In this document: piece by piece, positions 48,742 through 61,168 of the stretch
How positions within the stretch are numbered: the stretch's first letter is position 1
Layout of the letters: every line of letters begins with the position of its first letter
Source: Rotaria socialis
Lineage: Eukaryota; Rotifera; Eurotatoria; Philodinida; Philodinidae
DNA: 64,000 nt
NCBI GenBank assembly: GCA_905331475.1
Contig: CAJNYU010003218.1
Coordinates: 248,001-312,000, forward strand
Direction of reading: 5' to 3'
Notes under the pieces: model-generated
Seen by the model: the letters and a program-made list of their open reading frames with translations, nothing else
The model's database searches: none
Told to the model about the DNA's origin: nothing
Position numbers and translations under genes: made by a program

Positions 48742-51700
48742 CTACTCATTTCGAGATTCAGCTAATTTTAATATAATTTGAACATATTTTTGTGTTTTAT
48801 CAAAATATGTTTTTGCTTCTTCTTCATAATTTTTTTGTGTTTTCTAAACAAAAGGTGATTTTATAACTATAAGAATGTTTTCTTCAACTATTGAATAATT
48901 ACTTTCGTTTGCGATTCATTATCATCAATATTATCAGTATTTTTAAGTAATGAGGAGGAAAATGTTTCAATACGTTTCAATGCGCCATACATTGCTGTAT
49001 CAAGACATTTAATGCCAACCTATAAGTACAATATGATTATTATTTTATGATATTTTCATGAAGAAAATTTACAAGAAAATCTGCTTTTGTATTTATATTA
49101 AATAATGGTGCTAATCGTGAAAGAGGTTCCCATAAGTTGTTAATTTGACGCATGATTTCCAATGAAATTTCAAGGCATCTTTGTAAACAACGATTTTCAG
49201 TTATTTGTTTGCTATAAGAAAAGAATATATAAAAATTATTCATGTGTACCAGCAAGTTTTCATAGTTCTGGTTGTAACCTCGATGAATCTAATATATTTT
49301 CAGTGTAGAGAAATTTATTAAAGAACTTTATTCGTATCACATAGACAGGATTTCTTTAAAATACTTGTCTTATTTTTCATTGGATTTCCAGCAATTTTTA
49401 TTTATCTTCTTTCTTGCGTCCTAATCTTGAGATAAATTACGTTCAGATTGAGTACAATTTTTGTCTATTGATAATTCTCGATGTATCCTTTTTCAAAAAC
49501 CAAGATTCTCTCTTAATAACGTCAGATGTTATCAGAATTGCCCGCTGTAGTTTTTTCCCGATTTTAAACTTACAAATGTCTTTCTTCTTCATTAGTTTCT
49601 GTCATTTTTTGCACTGTCATATATGCATTCAGAAGTTCCGTATCAGTATCCACTGTTTCCATTAATGTTTTGGTGGCTGTATGTAATGGTGCAATAATTG
49701 CTCGCATTTCTGGTTCTAATGTTTCCCACTAATGAGTAAAAGAGGAAAAAAAAGGAATTAAATATATTTAAATGTTTTACTTTTCTCATTCCATATGTAA
49801 GTAATGCACACATTGTGCCAAGTGCTGTGCCAAGTGTTGCTACAAGGGCTGTAACACAACTACCACCAGGTACTAATGCTCGCGCACTAACATGTTTAAC
49901 TAATTCTTTTATTTCCATTGAATTAATCGTATCGTCACGACCTTCACGATCGCGTATAATATATTCAATGATACGTTCTTTGGGTACGAACGGTGCTATA
50001 GAATTTAAACCTAAGCGTTGAATAACTAAACGAAGTTTTTGATCTTCATCAAGAATAAATAAATTTTCTTTTTGAATAAAATAATCTGCAGCCATTAATA
50101 ATGGTCTCAATGGTACAAGACCAACTATTTGTGAACCACATAAACCGATATTCAACGATTCAGCTTCGGCTACACATTGTAAATACGCTGCATGTATATT
50201 TGTTATTTCAAAATCTGTTAAATTAAGTGAAATTTGAGATAAGTTTGCTTCTTCAAGCCACCAACCGAGACCTCGTACAGATTTTAATTTACCGGGCTAC
50301 GCAACAAAACGAAAATTGATTTCTTTATTATATTCTGAGTTATTTTGTTTTAATATTTTTACTTCTTCTTTGCTTCGTCCTTCTTCACGAACATTTAATG
50401 CAATACGATGAGCTTGTTCTTTTGTGCCAAGTAAATTGATATTGTATGCAATTAAAAATTTTCGTGCACCAACACATGTTGCGCCCCATGTCGGAAGGAA
50501 TTCAATTGGTCCTATTTAATAGTTATTTATTTATTTATATATATATAGAAAAAGAAATTGAAATCTTACCAAAATCAGGTTTCCATTCTGATTTTCGAAT
50601 CTAAATAGAATTGAATAAAAAATAAACTAATTAGAGGTTAAAACTTCAAACACGATTAATGTAGATTTATTGTTGTAAATAAAGGATTTATGTGAAGTAC
50701 GATTCACTTTTCATTGTTTGGCGCTTCAAAAAATCCAATATGAAAGGTTTTATATGTTATCTACCAAGATGATGATTACTGATGTCATGATAACCAGCGG
50801 CGATAATGTACTTTAGTATCTGATCATACAGTCTATACTTAAACCAAGTTGAAAATTAATGTTTGGTAGACTCAGTATTGCACTCTAACTTTAGTGTATC
50901 CTTCATACAGCGCCTACTAACTGACAAGGAAAAAGCACAGAAATTTTCGATTGTGTTCATTTGTGCTGAGGGGCTTCAAAATATTCAAAGACGGAGATAT
51001 CTTAAATTTAGTTATGTTTTTATAATAGTCCTATATAATGCGGGGGTTCTGCGTAGAAATCTAATACACGCTGCGATTGTCAACGCCCTTTCTACGATGT
51101 GCATTATGAACTAAACAAGGAAAAGTTGTTCAGATTTCTATCTGAATACTCCAACAGTTGTTCTAGATCATGTTTGACAACACTTTACTTTGCTATATAG
51201 TGCTTCATATTCTCCTTCACGAATTTGAGATAGATCTCGACGATATTCTTGTTCTTGTGCTTCGCCATATAGATAAACAGGTACGCTAAGTTCCATAGAT
51301 AAACGATCAGCAAATTCACGTGCTATCTCGATACAATCAGCCATAGTAGCATTTTGTACCGGTACAAATGGTACTACATCCTAACACAAAATGAATAGAG
51401 AAATAAATTTAATACATCAATCTAAGAAAATTGTTTTCCTATGTAGTCAGATTCATAGGTAATATTCATTGCTCTTTCCTAGTGAATAAATCAATCACAA
51501 CTTACCATTGCACCGATTCGTGGATGTTCGCCACTATGTTTTGTCATATCAATTAAATTGTACGCAGCTCGACCAGCAGCTAGTGCTGCTTCAATAACTG
51601 CTTGTGGATGCCCAACAAAGGCTAAAAATACAAGAGACAAATAAATTCATTGAATGTAATTATTTATTTATTTTTACTATAAATTGTTCGATTGGTTGAC

Positions 51701-51875
51701 AATCCTGGATCAATATCCAGTAAAGCAACACCTTCAACACCTGCAATAGCATGCGCAATTGTGTCAATAACCTATAAAAAATATAATCATATGGTTGACC
51801 TGAATGAAATTTATCAATTACCTCTTTTCGTTGGCCTTCGGAAAAATTTGGTACACATTCAATAACTTTTTGCAT
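48742..51875 (-). CDS. FTCD: Formimidoyltransferase-cyclodeaminase
   Basis: Eleven exons, all in phase: 51875-51822, 51771-51678, 51621-51506, 51380-51189, 50600-50570, 50511-50363, 50296-49781, 49728-49574, 49211-49073, 49019-48903, 48843-48742; 554 residues against about 541 in mammals. The enzyme moves the formimino group of formiminoglutamate to tetrahydrofolate and then deaminates it, the last step of histidine breakdown. Seen in order: [11 protein letters not shown] at the start, [38 protein letters not shown] (the transferase active-site His is in this stretch), [41 protein letters not shown]; then the cyclodeaminase half from ~330 with [15 protein letters not shown] and a helical bundle. 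Intron 4 is 588 bases; the rest are short except intron 8. No lesion found; this looks fully functional. Confidence 0.95.
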
Positions 51876-54683
51876 ATCGTTTATTAATAAACTTTAATAC
51901 AACAAAGAAAGGAAAATAGGTAAAGAAATATAGCAGCTGATGGTGTTACTTTTTGCTGTTGAATTTTTTCCTTTTTTTATTTCCCCTTTTCTGTTGTCGA
52001 TTGACAAAGACGTCTATGAAATATACACAATAGTTTCTTTTACTTTTCTGTCGCGTATTACTATGAATCCACAGTTGACGAGAAAGGAAGCTGTACACCC
52101 GATGAAAGAACTATGTCACAATAGTTGCCAAGTTGCTTTTCACTTTTTTATTTTCTCTCCCTTTCTCCCTCTATTTTGCTCACCACCATTAAAATCATCA
52201 TCATTTTGTTCATGAATGAGAACGCCATAATAACGCTAAAGTAAGAACATTTTTTTTATCGAAGTAAAAATATAAAAGAAAAGAAACAGGGAAAGCAACT
52301 GCTGACAATTATTGCTTAGAGACGGGTGCTTTTATTACTTTAAAGTATAGGAAAATAACATTTCTTTCATTAAAACTTCCGAGTTAAAAAAAGAAGGAAA
52401 GCATTAAATTATAGATAATGTTCATAGTTTTATTAATTTAACGGGCATCTATAATTTCTAAACGATCAACCATTCTTGCTTTCAAATATTTTAGTTTTTA
52501 ATAGCATACTGGAAAATATTATACTCACGTTTGAAAGATTTTCAGTCAGAACCGATAGAATACTGTTTAATTTCCTTTGAATACGATTTAATAAAAATTT
52601 CATTCGATGTATATTACAAACAAGCAAATATGGTGATAGAATTACATCTATTGTATTTCTTTCGTCTAAGAGTAATGTTTGTCTTTTATTTTCAATATGA
52701 CATAGATGACAATGAATAAAATATGTACCCGTTTTTCCTTTTTGTTAAAAGAATATCAATAGAATATAATGGATTCATTCAAGTATCCATTATGCAATCA
52801 AGTTAAATTGACTAACTTTCATATCGCTAAGTTACATCATTACTTTAAAGAACGATTGCTTATCTATTTTTTGTAATTTGAAACAAATTTTTTTTTAATT
52901 GTGAAAGACATTACAAGGTTTATACTTTGATTTCTTTTTCAATTATCAACAGAACAGATGAATTTTGTTGTTCTGTATTCAATGATTTAAAAAACCATAT
53001 AACGAGACAACTTATAATAGCAACAAGAGTTCTATTCAACACGAACAAATGAAACTTTTTTCTCTACTATTTATGTGCATGTGCTCAATTTATGCTGCCA
53101 CGGTTGGAAAATATGCCCGTTGGTTGAAATTAAATTGTAAGGAACAATTAGGTATATCAGGAAAACTAAAGAAAAGCTTGAAATACAAATGAATTTTTTT
53201 AGCGAGAAAGCTATTTCTGCATTCAACTGTTAAAATGATGTTAATAAAAAGGTGATGAATCATTCCGTACTCGTATCGGCTAGAAAAGTTTGCCGTTAGT
53301 AAAGGCTGCTGTTCAGCACTGTTGATTTTAGGCCAAAGAATAAATCTCAATGAAATACTTATGTATCGATAAATAAAGACTCTAGTGTGACAAGTGTATC
53401 GAAAGAAATAACAATCCAAAAAAAAACATAACTGGTAATATTTTATTTCTTCCAATTATGTATCTGTATCATGTATTGCTAAATAATCGTAATGGTATAG
53501 AAATTCCTTTCATAATAAATTAAGTTCAATATTTTATAAGGAATGTTGTGTTGTCTCTATTACTCGGACGAATAAATATCATATCTGTTCTTCAGCACTC
53601 AATATAGTTCGATTTTATACAAAGATACTTATGTAATTATTAAATATTCAAATTTAGTTTAATTTTAAAAATATTTTAGTCTCTAGATCAGTTATTTTCA
53701 AAGGCGAATCGCAACAGAAAATATTAATAATCATGAATGATAGCTTATCTTTTAAACCAATTCAGACATTGCTAAGTATTCGAATGATTTCTTAATGTAT
53801 TGAAGCAATAATGGAAGTACATTAATCATTGATTAAAATTTCGATTCGTTCAATGCTGCATTTCAATCTGTGTAGCTTCATCATCAATAAGTCTGAAGAT
53901 CCTTCTGTTGACTTACCTCAACTTTCTTTTTGTGTACTCAAAAATTAAGTACACTAGAATCGGTCAGTGTGTCCGTCCGTCCGTCCGTAGGCACGATAAC
54001 TTTCGAAAGGAGAGTCAGATCGTGATGAAATTTTCCACACAGTTCAATCTCATGAATATTTCGGTCGAGTTCGAAGATGAGAAGGATCCGTCAAGAAATG
54101 GTTGAGTTATCGAAAAAATTGTCATTTTTGACCAGACCATCCCTGAGGAGGAGTACAGGGATTTGTTTTCAAAAAACAAATTTTTCTCAGAATTATTCAC
54201 AACATATATAAATCGACCCAGTTTTTAACGCTGATTCCGAATCTGACATTAGTTTTGAACGAAACCGTAGCTTTTTAACGAAACATCGCCTGAGAAACGT
54301 CTCAAAATGCACAAAAACTGCATCCAGAAATCAAATTGCCTAGTTTCTCATGATAATTTTTGTGTTCAGACATTCTAGAATGACTCATATGTCCCATGCA
54401 CTTTTTGCAGTACACATAACGCTCGGATGAAATCCGAAGTTTCCACATTTTTTAATAAATATCTATAAATTGCGAAGATGAAGATCGCACTCATGCGTTC
54501 GAATTCCATCGATGTTAACTTAATTGCTCGCGGCAGTCAAGTAAAGAAATGTTCGAGGAATTTCCTTTGAACAATTATTGTCATAGAAGTACGACAGATA
54601 TGTACGTTTTTTTATTCTTTACAAAAGCAACAAATAGAACAAGTCAATGAGAGAGAGAGAGAGCGAGCGAGAAAAAAATGATA
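51876..54683. other. Intergenic between FTCD and TEX9
   Basis: About 2.8 kb. Short frames here (51940-52215, 52531-52719, 53090-53455) have no motifs. One likely dispersed repeat is listed separately. A (GA)n stretch lies at 54646-54662, near the TEX9 3' end. Confidence 0.4.
53960..54130. repeat. Possible dispersed repeat with GTCCGTCC start
   Basis: Starts with a GTCC tandem (GTGTCCGTCCGTCCGTCCGTAGG) and continues into GC-richer sequence than the surroundings (CACGATAACTTTCGAAAGGAGAG). This type of non-coding sequence recurs in many invertebrate genomes, but no second copy is in the window, so the call rests on composition and recall. Confidence 0.3.
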
Positions 54684-57600
54684 TTATGAAGTGTTCCATT
54701 CGATGGCTTTACAAAATTCTTCTTCAGCGAATTGAAGCATTTTTGATGCTTCTAAATGAAGCTAAAATAAAGAAATAAAAACTAGAAAATAAATATTAAT
54801 AAGTTTATTTTTGAAAAAACCTTTTGTTTTTTAAGTATGTCAATTAATTTTAATTGCCGTTTAAATGCATTCATTAATTCCAAGCGTTGTTTTTCTAATC
54901 GGCGATTTTCATTTGTTAATTGTTCAATCTTCTTTTTATCTTGTTCGTTTATATCTTTTGTTGATTGCTGCATTTTATTCAATTGTTGTTTATATCTTTC
55001 AGCTTCTTCTAATGCTCGATTTAATTTCGTATCTGTTTGCGTTTGATCTTGTTGTTGTTTCTTAGTGTGACGTTTTGTTTGATCAAATTCTTTTCGTAGA
55101 GAACTAAGTTCTACTTCAGTTGTATCAAGTTTTGATTTTGTATCACTACTCAATTTTTTATATTTTTCTAATTGATCTTGTAATGTTGTTACAACACGAT
55201 TAAGACGACTTCGATCATCATCAGATTCTTTTACTTTTAAACTTATACGTTCATTCTCTTCTTCCTAAAGGAAAACTACGATTAAACATGATATTCATTG
55301 GCGTTTAGAGAGAGAAAAGGATTCGACAGAATACGTAGTGAAGTGATGTCGCATTGAAATGTGAAACACGATTTATTTGTTACTGTAAGTTATGACAGTG
55401 TTGTTTATTCAGCGAGAGGGCAAGGGGCACTTTTTGTCCTCCCAAGAAACATGAAATAAATAATTAACTTTTATATAGCTAGCCTACAAAACACAGATCT
55501 TTTGAACGCATTAGTACGATAGACTCGATATTACTCATGGTAGTTCGTCCCTCAAAACACGTTTATCTGCTCTCCCGACAACTGAATTTGCACGTCCCGG
55601 AGTGAAAAATCTGGATAAAACATTAATGACAAGATGTTTCTTACATTATGAAATCTATTTCATCAATGTAATATGAGTTCATCTTCTGGAATGCCCTAAG
55701 GAAGCATTCTATATATTATCGTGGCACGTTACGGATGTAAGAGCATTGATAGTTGATTAAATATTATTGATCAGTGTATGTGAAAGATGTAGGTTTTTAA
55801 CCCCCATATTTCAACGCTCTGTTTAAATCCTCTTTCTCCGAATGAATCAAAACGAAAATTTTTGATTAGATCTTGTCTTTAGAGAGAGTTGCGGCTGACT
55901 TCTAAAACTCACGCGTTTAACGCATTCTGTATGCATTCGTTCGAGTTCTTCTTGCATGACACGAAGACGTGCTTTTAGAAAGCGAATTTTAGCCTCTAAA
56001 AGAAAAGGAGAATGAAAGCAAATCTATATTAGATAACTTTCATCAATTGTACTTTACCTGAACCCATATCTTTCGCAGCACCTGGAAAAATATCGTCTTC
56101 GTCATTGTCAATAGCATTTGTATTGACGCTGCTTTTGGTTCGATTAATTTTTGTTTCAATATCTGCTACTGTTCTATCAAATGTATTTCGAGCTTGATCT
56201 TGTAAAATAGTATGATCAATTGATTGATCATATCGATGATTATCAACAGTGGCAACATCATCTCCAACTCGCGGATGAAATTTTCTATCAGAAAAAATTA
56301 AGCAACGAATCATTTGCCGAGAGAAATGCATCGACATTTACTTACGTAACAGATGGTTTTCTATTTTTTGCTGATAGATTTTCTTCGTGATATGTTGCAG
56401 ATGGAGGTCTCTAAAATGAAAATTATGTTAAATATAATTCGATTTAATTTTAATTTTCAATTATATTCCTACTCTAAGATCTCTTGTGTGCGATGAAGCA
56501 ATTTGCAGATCGCTATATGAAAAATTCAAAATATGAGAATCATAAAAGAAAATCTTTCAATTTTCTAACCCGAATAATTGATCATCTGTATCGACTTGAT
56601 CAAGTAAACTGTAGGTACGATCATTATTATCTGTTGAGACGAATCGATTTTGATTTCTCTGCAAAAAGAAAACTAAACGATTAAAAAAACAAAATTCTTT
56701 TAATTAACACTAACTAAAACTTGATCAGCTTCTTCAACAAGTGCTTGTGTTTTTGCTTCAAGTTGTGCATTTAATCGTCTATTAAAGTTAAAATAAATTT
56801 CAAATATAATTGACTTATTTCTCATTGTCAAGTATCAAAATTAAAATTCTTTTCTTTTGACATGATTTGACAGAACTCGTTCAGTTTCATATTGGTGGTT
56901 TCGTAATGAAATTTATATAGAAAAATCTTCAAAAATCCATACTCCCCAAAAGAATTGAGTCTCAATAACGTCAACATTCGATCAAAGTCTTTTGTACCAC
57001 ATAATTAAAAAAGAATTATGCATGCATTCTGAAAAAATATTGTTTGATTGTTATTAAAATCTTTTCTGTTCTTCGATGAAAGAGAAAAGGCTCGACATGC
57101 GAGTTGTCATCATTGATTTTTGAATGTTTAAACTTCAATTTCAAAACAATCGAATATCATGCCGATAGTCACCAACAAAACTCTACATATAAGAAGACTT
57201 TCATTAGTTAAAATTAGCTTTTGTCTGATTTCGATGTTTAAAGAAATACAAGTCTGAAAAGGAACTGCATGGATCGAATTTAGCTTTCTGGATTTTGGAT
57301 ACTATTCGACATAAATTTTGCTTCTAATTCTAATAGTAGATATATCTGCATACAAAATTTCAACTATGTTGTTTTTTATTATACGAAAAAAAAGCAATTC
57401 CATGAGTAATCAAACAATATTTTTTGAAAAAAAATATATATATATATATATGTACCTGCATAATACAAAAAAAGGCTTCGTGCAAACATTGACATTATCG
57501 AGGGTTGTTGTTTTCAAGATATTTCAAGTTTCTCAGACTTTTCTGATCTATTTAGATTTAAACTGCACAATGAAAATGTTGACGAGTTCTATTCAACTAT

Positions 57601-57763
57601 AACAAAAGATGTTTTTCTCGAATTTCAGAGTACTACCACCACCTTACTTATATTCTTCTTCTTGATCTGCATAATCATTTCGTGGTTTTGGCGTACGTGC
57701 GCTTGGCTTTGCTGAAGCTGCAGCTGGTTGTCCTGTTGTACGACTTGATGATTTAGCACTCAT
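54684..57763 (-). CDS. TEX9: Testis-expressed protein 9 homologue (coiled coil)
   Basis: Nine exons, all in phase: 57763-57648, 56778-56715, 56658-56570, 56482-56473 (10 bases), 56410-56346, 56284-56058, 55995-55913, 55264-54821, 54761-54684; 391 residues. Family marks: EEEYKRLNAQLEAKTQALVE across exons 1-2, PGAAKDMGSEAKIRFLKARLRV split over exons 6-7, and the C-terminal HLEASKMLQFAEEEFCKAIEW. Residues ~200-370 are a strong coiled coil. TEX9 is a centrosome/centriolar-satellite associated coiled-coil protein in vertebrates; its exact job is poorly known. Intron 1 is 869 and intron 7 is 648 bases. The frame is uninterrupted. The CDKL5-like gene lies 360 bases upstream on the same strand. Confidence 0.9.
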
Positions 57764-58123
57764 CTTTAAATAAAAAATGAAACTGTGTATATTTATAAAA
57801 AGATCTCAATCATAAATTGTGACAGAAAAAAGCATCAAGATAAGAATAACTTAATACTATATAAAAAAAGAAAAGAAAAATGAAAGATTTAATAACTAAA
57901 GTAAAAAAAACATTTCGTGAAATAAAATAAAAATCAAGTATCCGCTTCTTTTTTTTTGTTTTAGTTTAAATACATAACAATCAAATTATTCAGTATTTCG
58001 TTTATAACAGAATAAATATGCACAAAGATGTCATCAAGTGAAGAATCAAATAATGATTAAAAAAACAACACAGAAAATAGTTTTGTTTTTCTTTCAACGG
58101 AATAAAGTTTTGAAAATTATCAA
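57764..58123. other. Spacer between TEX9 and the CDKL5-like gene
   Basis: 360 bases of AT-rich DNA holding the 3' UTR of the kinase gene and the promoter and leader of TEX9. No specific motif identified. Confidence 0.5.
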
Positions 58124-60121
58124 TTAACGATCATGATGACGGGATTTTGTACTCGGTAAACGAATTGATTGTTGACGTTGAAAAGACGATGGCATGACAG
58201 TATTTGCAACATGAAGTATGGCTGTTCGGGCATAAGGATAAACACCGTAGAGATTATTACTTGATTGTTGTCTCTGCAGATAAAAAGAAACAGGAAACAT
58301 AATATACGTGTATAAAATAAAGATATAACGAATTTGTTCATTATTATCATCGAAATTTATTTTGTTACTACAGGAACGCAATCTGTCTGAATTTCCTTAG
58401 ATAAAAAACAGTTCATTCAGGCTTATTTGTTAGTTAGTCGTCTAGAAGGATTTGAAAAGTTCTAATGTTTAGTAAGACCAACAAAACGTCTTATATTGGT
58501 ATCTGCTGGAAAAATCAATTATTTCTTTCTTTTTTTTCAAACCTCACAAAAATAATGATGTTGAATCAGTAATATAAAAGTTTTCAGAAACATTTACATT
58601 ACTAGACAAGCCAATGAAGTAGTACTACTATCAGTTTCTGACACTTTCAAAAGCAGTATGGGAGAAATTGAATTTTAATAAGGCTGGTAATTTGAAAACA
58701 TCGTGGGAACTCAGCAAAGATTTATGTGATTTTAATTCAATAATCATAAAGCAATATTTTCATCGAAACGGCTACGAAAATATTTGTTATATTCTTATGT
58801 TCTAGAGAGAATTGTGAGAATGTAGAGTTTCGAACAGTTTACCATTGAAAATTTAGTTACAACAATATCGTTGATCTATAAGCCGAAAATCGTCGCTATT
58901 TGAAGAATAAATTTGAGAAGAATCACTATTTTTAGTTATAATTAACTTGTCAACTACGTCTTCAGATAGACCGTACTTAACTATAATTTTCTAGATATTT
59001 GGTCATATTATTATGTTTAAACAACGCTAGACAACTTATACTGATGCTCCGCAATATTATTTCGTATGTAGAAAAATACAATGATACATCCAAAAGTATC
59101 GAGGTTTAACTATAAACCTGACGAGATCGATTGAGAAGCTAATTAGCAGAGTATTCATTTTCGCGCATATATGAAGTTTATTTTTGTATTTACTCGATTA
59201 GATTCCATTAGTGTTTTTGGAAAGGTTGTTGCATTTTGTTTCACTAATGATTTTGCTGATTTGATAAGATCGTGAGTTGGATCCTTTTCATTTTTTATAC
59301 ATAGAAAATAATATACGGGAGAATTTCAAACAATAACTTACTCTCTGTGGTGCCATTACAATTTTGTTGACATGAGCATAATCACTTCTCGTAGGCGAAT
59401 GCTATATAATATAATTCATATGACAACATAAGAATACTTTCAATCAATATAAACTCACACATTGACGACTGAAAGAAGAATTATGTCCATTGGAATTGAT
59501 TATATGACTATCACTAACATATACTGATTTTCGTTGTTCTGGGGTCCTAAAAACCAGATATATCAGTTTAAACTTAAGTTGATAGATCACTCCACTAATA
59601 CATACCATGAATATTTATTATTATTATTATTATGCTGTAGCTGCTGCTGCTGTTGTTGTTGTTGTTCAATACTGCGACTAGTCGAATATGTTGTTGAAAC
59701 TAAATATAGATATAGATATCAATGTAATATAAAACATCAATGATTAACCTGTTGTATCAACATCAGCTTGGTCCATTGGATCAGCGGCTACCATTTGATA
59801 ATGCTGAAAAGAAGTTTTCAAAAACAAATTATAGAATAAAGATCATCCCATTGATTATTCAATTCTTTTTACCGAAATAATATTCTGTCTGGAAGGAGTT
59901 CGTTGAAGAAGAGGTGTTGTTTCTATAGATGGTGGATGACAATCAATTGTTCGACTGCGAACTAAATCTCGTGTCTAATATACCAATATATATACATATA
60001 TATATCAACAATAGTTAATGGAATAATCATATAAATCTACAAACTTTAGGCCTATGTTGTGATTCATTAATTGATTCATCTCTTTGTTGTAATTGAGCAT
60101 GTTTGAATGATAATGATGAGC

Positions 60122-60155
<34 letters not shown>

Positions 60156-61136
60156 GTTATTGATTTGAATATTATATACATTAGTATTAACATTAGGCAC
60201 GATAGCCATTGATGAACGATAGATGTTAGATTCGGATATTTGTTGATTACTTGATGTTTGATATGGATGATGCCAACGATTTTCAACTGTATCTAAAGTA
60301 AATCGCTTAAGCTTTTTGCCCATATCTTTCGATGATTTGTGAAATATATGTGTTGAACTTTGTTGGTTATGTTTAGGTCTCAATAAAACACCATTTGATG
60401 CACATCTAAACGATGGAGATGTTGGTGGAAGTGGTATTTGTTGTTGGTCACGAAAAGACTGTTGTCGACTTATCGAGGGTGGTTGTGGAGCTGTCGGAGT
60501 TGGCTGACGACTTTTAACATATTTTCGTCTTAGACGACTATGATGAGAAAGAATACTATTTGGATCATCTTCATCGTCACTTGTATTATTTGAACTTAGT
60601 GGACTAACAGCAGTTATTTGAATTCGTTCATCGCTTGATGATGAGTGATTTCGTGATTGTGCTCGAACAAATTTCGATTGCGGACGATGATGATGAGAAT
60701 TAGATGATCGATCAGTTAACTGTGTATTACTACGATGTTTCGCTTGAGAATGAATTATGGAAGAAGATGCAACAAATGATACATCTGTTGAATTATCGAC
60801 ACCATTATGGCCCGGCATAGTTGGAGATCGGCGGCGATTTTGAATTTCACCATTTTCATCGAACCTTGACAAGAGAAATATATGGTTTAATTTAACAATA
60901 ACTTTTTCATTATTTTTTTCTCTCTTTCTCTCTCTTTAAATATACCATCTACTTAAACGACTGTCAACAAGTGGTATAGAAAACGAAGTCATATCATTGC
61001 TCTGTTCATGTTGTCCTTGTGGTGTACTTATAGAACCGAGAACAGTTTTTCTAGAAAACTCCAATAGAAAAAAGATATTCATTTTGATTAAGATTTTATA
61101 TACGGTCGATGTTGTTGTCGTTGCAAACGCTTCTGC

Positions 61137-61168
<32 letters not shown>

